DNA from: Mercurialis annua
Lineage: Eukaryota > Streptophyta > Magnoliopsida > Malpighiales > Euphorbiaceae
NCBI RefSeq assembly: GCF_937616625.2
Contig: NC_065571.1
Location: 4,404,501-4,468,500, forward strand
Direction of reading: 5' to 3'
DNA: 64,000 nt
Shown: positions 11,043 to 24,199 of the stretch, one piece after another
How the letters are laid out: every line of letters starts with the position of its first letter
Numbering within the stretch: position 1 is the stretch's first letter
Made by a program: the position numbers and the translations under genes
Notes under the pieces: generated by a model
Databases searched by the model: none
The model's input: the letters and a program-made list of their open reading frames with translations, nothing else
Told to the model about the DNA's origin: nothing

Positions 11043-13057
11043 TTATGTCTCAAAGAATCTTAGTTCTACCATAAATTCTTTTTGCTTTGGGGAGTACCAA
11101 GCAATGGCCTTGGCTGAACCAAGGACCTGCAATGCATACTCCAAAGCAAATACTGGATCTCGCACTTGCATTTCCCAATCTTTATTCTTCCACTCAATTG
11201 CAACTCCAGAATCAACTCTAAAACTGAAAGGTCCAGCAATCTGCATCCAAGTACAAAAGAACTAAATTTCTAAGATACTAACAAGACCATCAATCATCAT
11301 TTCTCAAGGTGGCAAAAAAACACCGTCTCATTTATTAGAAAGGATGAACCATTCCTTCATTCTTACTCGATTACTCTCGACATTTTTATTATCAACACAA
11401 TATGAATTAGGGTCCATATCCAGAGCCTGTTTTTCAGAAAGCACGTACCTGCTGTTGAAGAGAAATCGTCGCATTGGGGCAAATTGCCTTAACTGATTCC
11501 ATCGATGGCTGTTGAGAATTGAAAAAATCTTGTGCTAATTTAGCAGCATTAGTAATAAATTTTCTCCCATAAGGGACATCCAGACGTGCCTGAAATCGAG
11601 TAAGATCCAGAAAGAGTCTTTGAAAGTTACCATGCTGAGCAGTAAGCGAAACGGATGAAAACATATCAGCCAACAAGGAAGACTTTAGAGCAGGAGCATG
11701 AAGAGATAAGCCTGTAAAACTCCGAGATTGATCTACTTGTTGGTACCCAACTGAATTATCTCCAATATAAGCAGCCATAGTCGCACCTGCATGTCTTGAA
11801 GTGTTAGCCAAGGGCAACGTGCGAAGCAGCTACAACTTTCATAACAAGTGCAAAGTGACATTTGAGTTCAAAAAACAAATAGATAGGGTGTAATCTGCTT
11901 AGGCATATTTGTAAGTGGACTTTCACTTTCTGTAGAAATTTTGTCATGCATCAGCAAAGGGATTCAACTTAAAATGTGTAGCAACAGCCAGGGCAGAGTC
12001 AGAATATACCAGCCGTAAATAGAAAGAAACACGTGCGGAAGTTTTTAAAATGGCAAGATTACCTACAATAGCCGATGCTGAAATATGAGGATTGGAAAGG
12101 AAAATATCAAAGGGCTGGACCATCTTCAGCTTAGGAGCTTTACTTCTCCAAATCTCAACATTATGCTTGAAGGAAAACGAGGATTTGAAAGAGAAACCAG
12201 GACGAAGCGCAGCAGGAACAGCCAGGGTATGCCCCCCTCCAAAAAGCTGAGGGTTGCCAGCATTATGATGCATACACAGGTGGTAAGAGAGACCAGCCTC
12301 GGAAGGAAGAGAAGCAAGGTCAATGGAGGTGGAGACAGGAACATCCCAATACCTGCCTGAACCGTCAACGAAAAGTCCGGGAGAAACAGCTTGCAGTGTC
12401 AGATTGTGATCTGGGAACTGCAAAATAGCAATAAAAACGTGAGTTTACTGCCCAAATGGAACAAAGAAAGGAAAATTAACGTGCCTTGTGATGAAGAATA
12501 GCTTTGTTACGGGGAGATTTGGAGGGATGAGCGTAGGCATCAGAAGTGAAAAGAAAAGTGTCATTGGGAGTCAACGAAAGCTCCGAACAAAAACCAAGAG
12601 CGTACAGTGATTTATCCCGAAGCTGAGAAGTAATAGTGTGGAAGAGGGACGAAGCGTCAGGCTGAGAGGTGGGGAGAGAGGACACAAACTTCTGGAAATT
12701 GAATTGACCTAACACTGTACAGAACCTGCAATTGTTAAGTGATGAGTATTATAAATTGGGGAAATAAAAAGACGGGATGGAAGAGGGTGATTACCAGTTG
12801 GGAGATGGGGAGGGGAGAGCGAGGACGCTTTGGAGAGAGAAGCCGTGGGGATGGGAATGGGAGGGGATGAATGGCGAGGACATGAAGCGCTGGAAGAAAT
12901 GAAGCTGTTTTGGCCGGGAAAGCTTTGTTCCTCGGCATATTCCCAGTGGGAGCGGCTCGCCGGGGACTGGGCGAGCCTCTCCTTCGAGAGTTATTGGGGT
13001 GGAAATGTCTTGCTCCCATATTCCTCCTTCATCCGCTGCCCATCTAAGCTTCTTCAT
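11043..13057 (-). CDS. TGD4: TGD4, chloroplast outer-envelope lipid transfer protein
   Basis: Five exons: 13057-12795, 12725-12485, 12417-12063, 11786-11449, 11240-11043; the product is 464 residues, close to the about 480 of the Arabidopsis protein. The N-terminus (MKKLRWAADEGGIWEQDIS, then PLPLGICRGTKLSRPKQ), the central LTAQHGNFQRLFLDLTRF block and the C-terminus SPKQKEFMVELRFFET are distinctive of TGD4. TGD4 is a beta-barrel-like protein of the chloroplast outer envelope that binds phosphatidic acid and works with the inner-envelope TGD1/2/3 ABC transporter in ER-to-plastid lipid import. Intron 2 (12484-12418, 67 nt) must use a GC donor (AAG|GCACGT): the only nearby GT, four bases downstream, breaks the frame, whereas GC-AG joins HHK to FPDHNL as the family requires. 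Confidence 0.95.
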
Positions 13058-13232
13058 TCTTCTTCTTCTTCCTCTTCCTTTTACTGCTGCTACTTTACCT
13101 AATTTTTAACAAACCCATCCCTCGCTTTCTCCTTACAATTTCATCATTTTTCAAATAAAAAAGAAAACTTATAAACGATGTCGTTCTATTTGAGTAAACA
13201 TAGTTGGCATTAACTTCTAATTATATTATATA

Positions 13233-13528
13233 CTCCCTCCGTCCCACTCTAATTGACAAAATATGGAATTTTTGGTGTCCCATTCTAATTGACAAAACTA
13301 ACATAGCTATAATTTTTTCCTTTAATTTTCCATCTTTACCCTCATTTAAAGTCATGTCTTTTATGGAAAAATGGTGAATATTTAATGAAAATTTAACTAA
13401 TATACTAATAGCATTAATTAGCTCTATTATCAATAGAAGGGTATACAAGTAACTCTCTATATCATTTATTAGTTTGTATTGGTTATTGTAATTTAGTTAT
13501 TTTGTCAATTAGAGTGGGACGGAGGGAG
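13233..13528. mobile_element. Stowaway MITE
   Basis: A 296-bp element begins CTCCCTCCGTCCCACTCTAA and ends with its perfect inverted complement over about 29 bp. It is flanked by TA on both sides (13231-13232 and 13529-13530), the Tc1/mariner target duplication. An internal partial copy of the terminal motif lies near 13278. It lies upstream of TGD4. Confidence 0.93.
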
Positions 13529-14560
13529 TATACCTTAATTTAATTATTTAGTTATTTTAAAGATTACTAGTACTTTTTTTTAAACTAAAGATTACTAGTA
13601 CTTGTTCTAAAAACACTAATTATTTATGGGACGATGACAAAAGTATCTAAAATTTTAAAAATATTTACAAAAGTACATGTAAACTTTTTTTATTTACAAA
13701 AATACTACTGATTTAAAATTAATTACAAAAGTACCAAAAAATAAAAAATTAATTACAAAAGTACGATTTGTATAATTATGGTATAATTTTGGAATATTAA
13801 AACTATAAATCAGATAATTTAAAAATAATATTTGGTTTATTATTGGTATAATTTCAGTATATTTTCGGTATATCGATTATAAATTTTTATATATATTTTC
13901 TAGTTGATAACATGTATATTTTTTTTATATGTATTTTTCACTATAGTTGGTAATGAGCTAGAGAATTTGTATATTGTTGGTATAATTTTAGTATATTGCT
14001 AGGTTAATATTTAGTATGCGATGTGGTGTAATGTTGATGTAATAATAAAATTTCAGTATATTTTGATGTGTACACTCTTGGTATATTGTTGGTATAATTT
14101 TGATATATTATTAATTTAATTTTTAGTATACGATTTGATGTAATTTTGGTAAATTTTATTTAATATTAATAAAATCTCAATATATATAATGTTAGTATAA
14201 TTTTGGTATAATGTTAATATAATGTTGATATAATGTTAGTTTATTAGTATACTGACATTATACTCACAATATACACAGTATGTTTGATATTTTTGTGTAC
14301 TTTTGTAAATATTATTAAGATTTTTATAAATGAAAAAAAGTCTAACATGTAGTTTTGTAATTATTTTCATTTTTTTGGTAAATGGTGTAATTTCCTCATT
14401 ATTTATTGAAGTTACGAATAAAGTATATTAAAAAATTACTATTAACTATTTGGAATAAAGACTATTAACAATGATTAATAAAATATACTATTAAAAAGAT
14501 AAACAATAAAATAAATATTAAAAAACGACTGAAGTTTGTCTACTTTTACTATACATACAA
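13529..14560. repeat. AT-rich region with degenerate GGTATAATTTT-type repeats
   Basis: Between about 13780 and 14290 the sequence is a decayed tandem array of units like TTGGTATAATTTTAGTATAT with a variable spacing of roughly 15-30 bp. The flanks are AT-rich with no coding signal. Confidence 0.5.
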
Positions 14561-15173
14561 GGCTTAATTCCTTAAAAAAACCCCACCTTGCACTTTTTCT
14601 TCGTTTATACCCTGACCTTGTAAAAACACCATTTGTACCCAATTTTGGGTTTTTATGTTTCATCTCTACCCAAAAGCATTAAATTGTACTTTTTTCATTT
14701 GGAAAAGAGTTTAAAACATACTTTTTTCTATTTTAAAATATACAAATAAATCCTTAAACTTAAAAAATAATCAAATGCATCCAAATAATTAATTAATTTT
14801 TTTTAATTTGATAAAATAATAAAAAATTAAAAAAAATATTATTATTTTTAATTTTTTGTCGGAAATATTTAAAAAAAATTAAAAAAAAATCGAAATATTT
14901 TTTAAAAAAATTAAAAAAAATTATTATTATTTTTTAATTTTTTGAAAAAGATGGTATTTTTGTATTATTAATAATATTAATATCTAATTAGTATATAAGT
15001 TAAAAATAAAGGATTGTTTTAAACTTTTTTTTCAAATGAAAAGAGTACAATTTAATGTTTTTGGGTAGAGATGAAACATAAAAACTCAAAATTGGGTACA
15101 AATGATGTTTTTACAAGGTCAGGGTATAAACGAAAAAAAAATGCAAGGTGGGGTTTTTTTAAGGAATTAAGCC
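14561..15173. mobile_element. Mutator-like MITE, copy 1
   Basis: A 613-bp element starts GGCTTAATTCCTTAAAAAAA and ends with its inverted counterpart. The arms are about 150 bp long and both include CATTAAATTGTACT and ATCTCTACCCAAAA. The flanks carry a perfect 9-bp direct repeat TACATACAA (14552-14560 and 15174-15182), diagnostic of Mutator-like transposition. There is no coding capacity. Copies 2 and 3 are at 25438 and 51048. Confidence 0.92.
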
Positions 15174-15709
15174 TACATACAAACATTATACATTCATATT
15201 TATTAGACATATCTTTATGGACACCCATCCTATAATTCATTGAAAGATTGTTCCAAACTAACTAATACATGTCTTAATACTATCCATTCCTATAAAATGA
15301 AATTTTTTTGCTTGCTAAAAAAAATCTAGATTCTCAACACATACTCATTTAAAAAAATCAATATCATTCATTCAAATTCAATAGGACGAATAATGATTCT
15401 TTTTTTTTGTATACCCGTAATATCTTCCTATCCCAACTCAATCCTTAATCTCATATCACATCCACCTCCCGGGCTGCCTTCATCAGATCCCGACTCTACT
15501 AATCTGCTCATCAAAAACTCTTAAATTTCTAGCCATGTCCCACTGCCTTGCCTTGCAAGTTGCACCAATTTCTGCACACAGTCAAATTCAGAAGCTTTCT
15601 CCCTCTTCTTTTTCCATTTGATCGTCTCCCCACATTCAATCAAACAACCCATCAAGCATTGCTTCAGCAGCACATCCTTTTGATTCAAGTATGCTCAGCG
15701 TCTCATCTG
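15174..15709. other. intergenic and presumed 3' UTR of GCR1
   Basis: No independent gene is seen. The right end probably includes the 3' untranslated sequence of the minus-strand GCR1 gene. A 62-codon open frame at 15548-15736 on + is antisense to the GCR1 end and lacks support. Confidence 0.5.
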
Positions 15710-18700
15710 TTAATGCTGATCTTGAACTTTCAATGATACTAATTCACTCTCGTGCCCTTCATTTCTCGATCTTAAACCATTACGGAACCATCTTCTAACC
15801 CTATCAGGCCACAACCTGTAAGGAAAATGCAGACACTATTTACCATATACCTTCAAAATTCATAACCTTAAAAGAACGACATTTTCTTTTCTTCTCTTTT
15901 CTCACGCTTATGTGGTGTATGAAGAAGTCCGGGATGCAAACATCACACATGAATTTCCATGTCATGCTTGCATGAAAAATATGGAAATCTGTTTTGGGTG
16001 TTTTAGCCAATGCACCACATGATTTGAACAATAAACAAAAATATTAAAATTTAAAATAAAAGAAAAACTAAAACCACCCGCATCATTCATAATGTGGCTT
16101 TTGATTCTCCTTCATAATCAAGTAGTACTATAGGAAGGAGTAATAACTCTAACCAAAAGTGCAACATATTTTGTGCATTGTATATATATGTAGTTAAGAG
16201 TGTAAAACTATGAAATTCCAGCTTAAGTTTGTGATAAGTGGTTCATACTATAATCACAGTTTCCATACACAAAATTAAGCAGATGATCGCATGGTCCCTG
16301 CTAACGACTTCAAATTAATCAAGAAATATCAAGAAAGAAAGATCAGGTTTCTGTGACTTACAGATCTAATCTTTCATGTATCACTCGCCGTACTGACGCG
16401 TTAAGCCCATAGGCTATGGAGTTGAAAAGACCCTGAAGCATTAAAAAATGCTAATTAGAATACATTCCTTAACTCAATCCATAAATCAGTCTGTCATGGG
16501 AGATAACGGGCATGCTAACTAAAAGCCTTCCATTTGCTTGAGCTTCTAAATTCATATATACCAAGATAATAACATCCATGGTCGTATTTTCTAAAACAAT
16601 GTGTATCTAATGCCGCTAAAGGGACAATGACAGATAGCCCGTAACATTTTATGGTTACAAAGCACTATAATATTGTCATTCAAACAGGTAAACCTTTTGC
16701 ATGTAGGTAATTTATTAGGATACGTGCCATCTACCACATGCTGAAGCAAATACATCATAATGCTTATTTCTACTTTTTTTCAAAAAAAAAAAAGTTAAAA
16801 AACATTTTTTTTCAGTACCTAGTATCACTAGTCAAAATGAAGAAAATCCAACGATGCATTCAAGTGGTCAACCAGTGTAACCATAATGACTAGGACATTC
16901 TAGGGAAAATTTTAGAATTGAATTGAAGTACAATAAAGGTTATAAGAAATACCATGAGTGCAGCTGTCCCAACATCAAGAACTGTGAGCCAAAGGATTTG
17001 GTGGCCAGGAGCAATGAAGTCATGAATGCGATTGATTGTGCCAAAAGCCCATGATCCTATTAGGATGAGTGGATAGTATCCCCATCGGTTCAAAGCCTTC
17101 ACAATTAAAGAAATCAATGCAATGAAATTAATAGGAATAACCTTTTTTACCTTCACCTATCATTTATTTAGCATACATAAGAACTGCAAAATGCTAGCAG
17201 AAAGATGTAACAGTTGTAAAAGTGAAATCCTGAGATAGAAAAGTAAATTCCGACAATAGCATAAGAAGCCAAAATAGACAAATAGAAGAGGAGGCCAGAG
17301 TCTTTCAATACGCCTGATGGTCTACTGATATATTGACACTAATGAGGATTAAAGAAAAGGAAGTCAAGCATATAAGACAACATGAATGGAAGTTAAAAGG
17401 ATGTTCGTTGGTGTTATCCAGTACCCTGTTTTCATGAGTGTAAGGATAATAATCCATTAAACTTTCGCAAATAATGTACCTTCATGTCTGGCCTTGCATC
17501 CGACTGATATGCACGGTCTGACATGCCTACTGCCATCTGAAATTATTAAAGTGGTGTAAGTTTTCCCTCAACATGCACTCAACCTAACTGACAGCTAAAA
17601 ATAGATAAAAGTGATTGAAGTTCAATACATACACGAGTTGCATTATTTAGCATGCGTATGACTTGAAAGTATGTAAACCCGTTGTAAAGTATTGCGCCCC
17701 AGAGCGGTGCGTAGAATGTTATGAAGTGAACGGCCTGCATAAGTAAATAGAAATACATAAAAATTGCCATTACATCAGAGTCTAAAATTGGCAGGCACTA
17801 TTTCAAGTTTCTTTGTCCCAAACTATAGGCAGTTATTTATTACTTAAATGATCAAATGATATATGTACCCTCATTAATTATGGTATATTATATTAAAAAA
17901 AGAGCAAAAGCCATTAAGAGACAAAGTCAATATTGCATTAAATAAGGGCAAGTGTGGTATGTTTTCATAGAATTACTCATTTTATATTGATTTACTAAAT
18001 TTCTTAATAGAAAAAAGCTGCTCTTATGTAAACTCACAATCACTGACAATTCTATCAGCATATTATTGGCGATATAAACTCAAACAGAAAGCTGCATTTA
18101 TTTAAAAGAAAGCATCTCCACCAATATTTAACAAATCTAATAGTATTTATGTTTCCATTCCAGGAAAATTATCACTCCATATGCAAAATTAAGGGCATTA
18201 CAATGTCCAGTAATATAAGCTCCACTTAAGAAAAGAAGGAATCTTGCATCTTAACTATTTCCTAAAATAGGTGTACAAAAACGATTCCCATGTGTAAGAA
18301 AGTAAGATGATCAATTGCAATTGAATTCCAGCAGTTCTCGAGTACATTCTAAAAGAACAATGGAGAGTACAACTCAAACAACTGATTTGTGGCTAAGAAT
18401 TAGATAGAACTTGCCTTTCTTGTTCTCCCTGTTTCTGTCCAACACCATACACCTAAATGTCCATGGGTGTTGCCAATGGAGCGTATTACAGTCACAAACA
18501 ATGACGTCCCTGCAGGAAGCGGCCAAAATTTAAGTTCCAGTTCCATAATTTGGAAGTACAAAACAATAAACAAATATCAAGTAGATCAGGACATAAGTCG
18601 ATATTAAGGGCATGACTTAGAATTTGTGGGATTAGATTGTATCATACCCCAAACATACAAGTGGAAGATGGCCTCGAGGTCTTCGACATCAGTTTTGTGT

Positions 18701-19297
18701 CGAACAACAGTACGATGAAGGGTGAAAGCAATAGTAGTAGTCCAGAGAAAAGAAGCTACACAGAGGAAATGGGTGGAGTAGCCCTGAGCAATACACATGA
18801 ATCCTTTCGAAGGGTCCCTGCACCATCACACAACATGATTCCTAAGCAGAACTAAAATATGATAAGAAAAGCAGTAGAAAAAGAACAAGAAACATTACCC
18901 AACAATGCTGAAGAAACTGCAAAGCATGTCCTGCACCAACAAAACACTAGGTAAAACAAATTAAACTGCAATTACCAAAGTTAATTGGATAAAGACGGTT
19001 GGTAAAGCAAATTAGAATGTGTTAGGTGGTAAGATCCAGTAATTGTCAAGAAAAAAATGGAGTTGGTATAGAGTGAAATTAATAGCACAAAGGAAAGACG
19101 GAGCATGGAGGCTATACAGAGAGAGCGAGGTAGAAGACGAGCTTGAAGGAGAACTTGCGGAGCTCTTTGAAGAGAAGATAACACACAACAATGAAGCTCG
19201 ACCCCAAAAAAGATAGACTCGATGCCCCACCGTTCACCGACCTCAGTAACTGCCGGTCCAGTGCCGTCCAATTACCAGCCACGTGCAGCGTCGCCAT
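15710..19297 (-). CDS. GCR1: GCR1, seven-transmembrane G-protein-coupled-receptor-like protein
   Basis: Nine exons: 19297-19118, 18930-18899, 18817-18648, 18509-18415, 17734-17633, 17536-17480, 17096-16953, 16432-16362, 15815-15710; the product is 318 residues (Arabidopsis GCR1 is about 326). Diagnostic blocks include FKELRKFSFKLVFYLALSDM, HRTVVRHKTDVEDLEAIFHL, YAPLWGAILYNGFTYFQVIR and LNRWGYYPLILIGSWAFG, with seven hydrophobic segments and a SELVSLKVQDQH tail. GCR1 is the plant protein most similar to class E cAMP receptors. It sits at the plasma membrane, interacts with the G-alpha subunit GPA1 and affects ABA, blue-light and seed responses, though its status as a true GPCR is disputed. Intron 4 (18414-17735) uses a textbook GC donor (AAG|GCAAGT); no in-frame GT alternative restores the conserved RKAVHF join. 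Confidence 0.96.
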
Positions 19298-19789
19298 TTT
19301 TATTAAAAATACAAACGGTTTTCGCCGGAACTAAAAAAAGAGTAGTGATGAAGAAGAGTCGATCCAAGCAAAACGAAAAGAACGCGGTGTTTTTTTAAGT
19401 CTGATTGTTTCTTATTTTTTTACTATATTAAAAAAGGAGCAATTAGACGACGTCGCTTTAACAGAGATTAAGCCGTTAGAATCTCAAACTCCGATTCTTT
19501 TCTTCTCTCTGTCTATTTACATAATTTTAATTCTTGATCAATTTAAAAGAATTAAATACTCATACAAAAATGAGAAGATAAATGATACTTGACAAAATTT
19601 ATATATGCATAGTATACGGTTGGATTGGACTGGGTTGGGTTGGATACAACAACAAATAATCACCCAAATCACAGCATTACTAAATACTTGGGTTAATGTG
19701 GCTACATCTCAGATATTATTACCATGATCTGCGTCTTTTTTACAATACACAACCTATTGATAAATTTTCAGCAACCCAAATCTACAACA

Positions 19790-22700
19790 TTACAATGTTA
19801 GCTGCTCAACAGCAGATGCAGACCCATTGTCCTGTGACTCTGACTGATAGTATGAATATGAATCATGAGCCAACGTCTGCAAAATGAAAACAATATTATT
19901 CGATTTCAGCTCAACACTAGATAAAATCCTCACCGATTTAGCTAAACTGAAGGTGTTGTACCTGTTCCTGCGAGTTGAAGTACATGAATGGTGTATAGTT
20001 TAGGAAATTCGACACCCTAGAGGTGTATATATCCGCATACCTGCAATTTTACGACACCGCAATTAGCACAATCGAACCAATTAAATATTCAACATTCAAT
20101 GGAGGAAGAACCGAAAGTGCATACTTCTCAATTTGCCTCATCAAATGGCTTTTGTCCCACAGACCTGCGCGTGAAAGGAACCCCCACCTGATATGATGCA
20201 AATGCACAAAAATTCAACGTCGCGTACAATCCATCATCAAATTATCTTAGACTTGCCAACTATAATCACATGTAATATATATTTTCTCCTATATCCATTC
20301 TGTTTAGGTCATTGCAGAATCTTCAAGATATCACATCAGATATTTAATCACCTTATTTTAAATAAGCAACTAGTGCCACAGTGCAAGTCCTCTCTCTAGG
20401 TTTTACCTCTTACTGAAAAGTTCTCCATCTGCTTCTAGCATGGGGGCAATTTTGTCATCCAGTCTTTGCATGACAATCAAAAGCTTTTTCATGCTTTCTG
20501 TGAGTTCTTGATCATCCATGTTAGTTGCAGCAAGGGTCTGAATGATTAAAGACAAACATGAGAACCATTATGATAAGATTCCTTTTAACTCGGTTCAATC
20601 ATGAGATTTACTGCATAGATGGACAGACTTATGTTTCTTGGTTGCTTTAGGCAGTTGTGCGCACAATGGTACCAGCAAGGAGAAATATGAGGGAGACATA
20701 AAAGAAAGTAAAAATCCTAAACATGGTTAGAAGAGCTATTAAAAATTAAAAACTCACTTGAGCCGGGCGCTCTTTAATTCTCCTTTGCAGAGCAAGCCGG
20801 AGTTGGTTAAATAGATCCCCTGCAATCTCCTTTTTATTAATAAGCTCAACCAGGGCAGCTCGCGAACCCCGGCTACTAATCAAAGCAGTATACTGCAATT
20901 CCAGGATTTAATGCAACAAATTGAGAAATCAAAGCAACCATCAGTCCATCTGAGATTGAAATAAAATCTTATATATAGGTAAATTTACACCTTTTCAGGA
21001 TAGAATTAAACTATAACAATTAAGCATAGGCTCCATATAAGACTGGTTTGACCATATTTCACCTTTTCTACAGTTTTTTTTAGTGGATTCTTTAAAATTT
21101 TCCAATTCGAATACATGCAACTTAACATTTTCTAAAACGTCCATCAAAGATGCATAATGTAAAGCGTGAATCAATCTCCTCACCTCCTCTTCCAATTCTC
21201 GACAAATCAATGCAGTTCGCCATCGTAAATGGACTTTTGATTGACTTACATCAGTGTAAATATGATCACCTACATATAGAATTTCATCACCATGGATATT
21301 TAAGGAGTTCTCAATCATCTGAGCACTCCCACCTGAGTATAAACCTCCTGCAATGATATAAAGCTTCAGTAATGGGCACCAACTAGTGTAATGTTAATGT
21401 CCCGGCAGTGCAATTAAGGATCTGCAAATAATGGACTTTCAAAGGCATAATTTTATGCAGATGTATTTGAGGATAAATTTGTTTCCAACTTCTTTTCTCC
21501 AGAATCCTAGTTCCTTGAGACCGCACTTGAGTAATAGACTTTGGCCTTTCTTTTTTCTTTGAAACAAGCTTGTTGAATCATGCAAACAAAAAGCATAGAA
21601 CTCTGGAACTAGAAGAGGAACAGAAACAAAGCATAGATACAAAACTTAATCACCTGTACAAGCTTTGAAACATGGACGCATTAAGCCCTCACCCGTCACC
21701 ACCTCATAAAGTGGGTGAGACATTTGAAAGAACTCTGGCTTCCTTGCTGAGACTATTACCTATATAAGTCGAGGAAGACAATATATCAGAATGCGGAGGT
21801 AGCGTATTAAAATCAATGTTCTACATGCCACTAAAATGTGGAGTAATTTATAGCGCAAGTCAGGCCAGAATGAGGTTACGACTTATGGCAAGCTAAATGG
21901 AGAAAAATGATAACGAGAATTCGAATATGTTTTCGGGATAAAATCTCTGACTAATCTTATTCTCTTTCATGTGATCAGTTAATGAAGCCACAAACAAAAC
22001 ATTGAGCAGACTGGGATGCAGTCAAACAGACAATTGATTTACACTCACCATTTCAAATAAATCACGCCAGTCCATATCATTCGGAAGGAATTTATTAAAT
22101 GAATGCTTCATCATTTTGTTCGTGTAATGATAATCAGAGTTTGTAATGAGCAGAAGCTTTTTACCAGCCTGCCAATAAAATCACAGCCATATAGATTATA
22201 AACATATTGAATATCAGACAACATTACAAATTCAGAGCTCTACCTCCTTTTGATCTAGAAGTGCTAAAGGCAATTCTGGATCTGGCTCCACAAACAGTTC
22301 AGGCTTTGACATTATCTCACTCTGTTAAAGAGACAGAAAAAGCACATTATTGCATCCCAAATCCATCAACAAAGTGAAAATCCTAAGGACGAAGTTACCT
22401 TAAGCTGGCCTTCTACATGTGCCCGGAATAGAGCTTTACCAACAGCCTGAGAACCATGTTAAGCATCAAAAGAGAAACATACAATACATGATAACTTATT
22501 TTTACATAAATATAATCTGCAGAGCATGCCTTGTAAAGCCCTTTGTAGTCAAGTGGACCAAGTTCTGCTGGTATAGCTCCTTCATCCAATCGATCAACCA
22601 TCTAAAAGTGGAATCAAAAGTAATGATGGATGATTTGAATGGTGTGCAGTACATAGGATAGATCAAGGAGCAGCATATACAAAAATAATAGCATGTAATT

Positions 22701-24115
22701 ATTTTATGACTACTATTATGGCATAGTTTACCTGCATGTAAGCCACAGCTTCTGAAACAGAAAAAAATGTATTCAGGAACTCCCATCGGCTCTCCTTCCG
22801 TAGATCTATGGATTCTCTTCCATACATCTCACTTCCTCACATACAAAGGTAAGAGCCACCATAAAAATTGTAACTCTAGAACAGCCGAACACCACAAGAA
22901 ATTTATTTGCTAGTAGAACTAACATGCGTGTGTCAAGCTACACACGCAACATCAGGCTATATACAGTAATTAAACTAAGGATGAACACATATACATTACG
23001 CAATCAATTTTTCTATACTGTATTACTGTGCGACTCTATGATTGCATGCTTGTCCAGAATGGATGTATTAGGGTCACTCTCTTTGCTTCTTCTCTAAACG
23101 AGCTCTCAACGCAGATTAATTTACAGCATGAAACTGAGATAGCCTTGAGCTGATTATTTGTAATAAGAAATGAAAACATCCACAGTTTAATCCACACCTG
23201 ACAGCTTGTGTAGAGAGCATCTGGACGCCGTGCATGGCCCTTGTCACATAACCAAATCGATCAGCTTTAACAAGATTCCCCTTCTCTTTATCTATGACAA
23301 GACCTCTAATTACCAGGTCAGGATCAAAAGCAAGTCCATCAACAGGATAACCCATGTTTCTAAGATTATCCAAGCAATAATCATAAGCCCGTCCTTCCCA
23401 AGCCTGTGATACTATAAATAATTAGTTCCTAAATCAACAATGTAGTTAAAACACAGTAAAGAAGCAACACATACCATCACATTGTAGTGCATCAAAGTGT
23501 AGTCCATGTCATAGCCAATGGCACTAATAGACCGGAGATTCAAAGTCCGGCTACAAAATATACCACGAGGCGAATTCCTCGCCGAAGAAGGACTCTGCAC
23601 AATTAAGAGAACAGATAACAAAGTATTTAATCAGCTATGAATCACAAATTCATACTCAGTGAGAGAATGAAAATTCAAGCAAGGAATAATAAGAAGATTA
23701 CCGGAATGCCCAAGTGTGTAAGCAAATTTGCAGCGTCTTGAGCCTCGAGCCTAGCCACCTCCTCAATTGGACCCTGTAAGGTTGACTGCTGATCATCCCC
23801 TATGAAGAGAAACGAAATTAAGAGGGCAAAAGGGAGATTTACTTAAGCAGAGGGGAATTAAGAGTTACCAGTGGAATGAAGGAAGTCAAAATTAAGATTC
23901 AAATCGCCTTTGGTGCTCTGCCCTAAATAATCAAACTCAAATTGTTTTGAAGAAGTGACTGAGAAGACTTGTTCACTGGGGAGGGTGCAGCAGCGGCATA
24001 TCATCCTACTGGGAACTGCAATGCTGCTGGCTGGAGTTGGAAACGGAGCTCGTGTGGATGAATTCGTCAAGGGAAATGATGGTTTGCCGAAAAGCTTAGC
24101 GGCTGCCATTGACAT
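19790..24115 (-). CDS. HAD-family 5'-nucleotidase (NT5C2-like), probably plastid or mitochondrial
   Basis: Sixteen exons: 24115-23869, 23799-23702, 23594-23475, 23403-23198, 22831-22732, 22601-22530, 22446-22399, 22321-22244, 22168-22049, 21759-21654, 21347-21184, 20892-20758, 20537-20407, 20187-20125, 20040-19962, 19876-19790; all phases agree and the product is 617 residues. HAD motif I is GYDMDYTLMHY (nucleophile D144, acid/base D146), motif II LLLITNSDYHYT, and the metal-binding motif IV GDHIYTD (425-431). These are landmarks of the purine 5'-nucleotidase subfamily, which hydrolyses IMP/GMP-type nucleotides. A Ser/Pro/Thr-rich N-terminus of about 50 residues suggests organelle targeting. 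The long tail (QRLDDKIAPML, SNFLNYTPFMYF) is typical of the plant orthologues. Intron 6 appears to use a GC donor, with an in-frame GT alternative 24 nt downstream. Confidence 0.93.
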
Positions 24116-24199
24116 GGTCTTGGCCCAGTCTCACTGTGTTCTTCAGCTGCGCAATTTAGCGGCAGAGCAACAGAAAGTTATGTTTGGGAGTAGATAAGG

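Noticed and set aside
15548..15736. 62-codon plus-strand frame over the GCR1 3' end
   Set aside because: Overlaps the last GCR1 exon in antisense; no family match.
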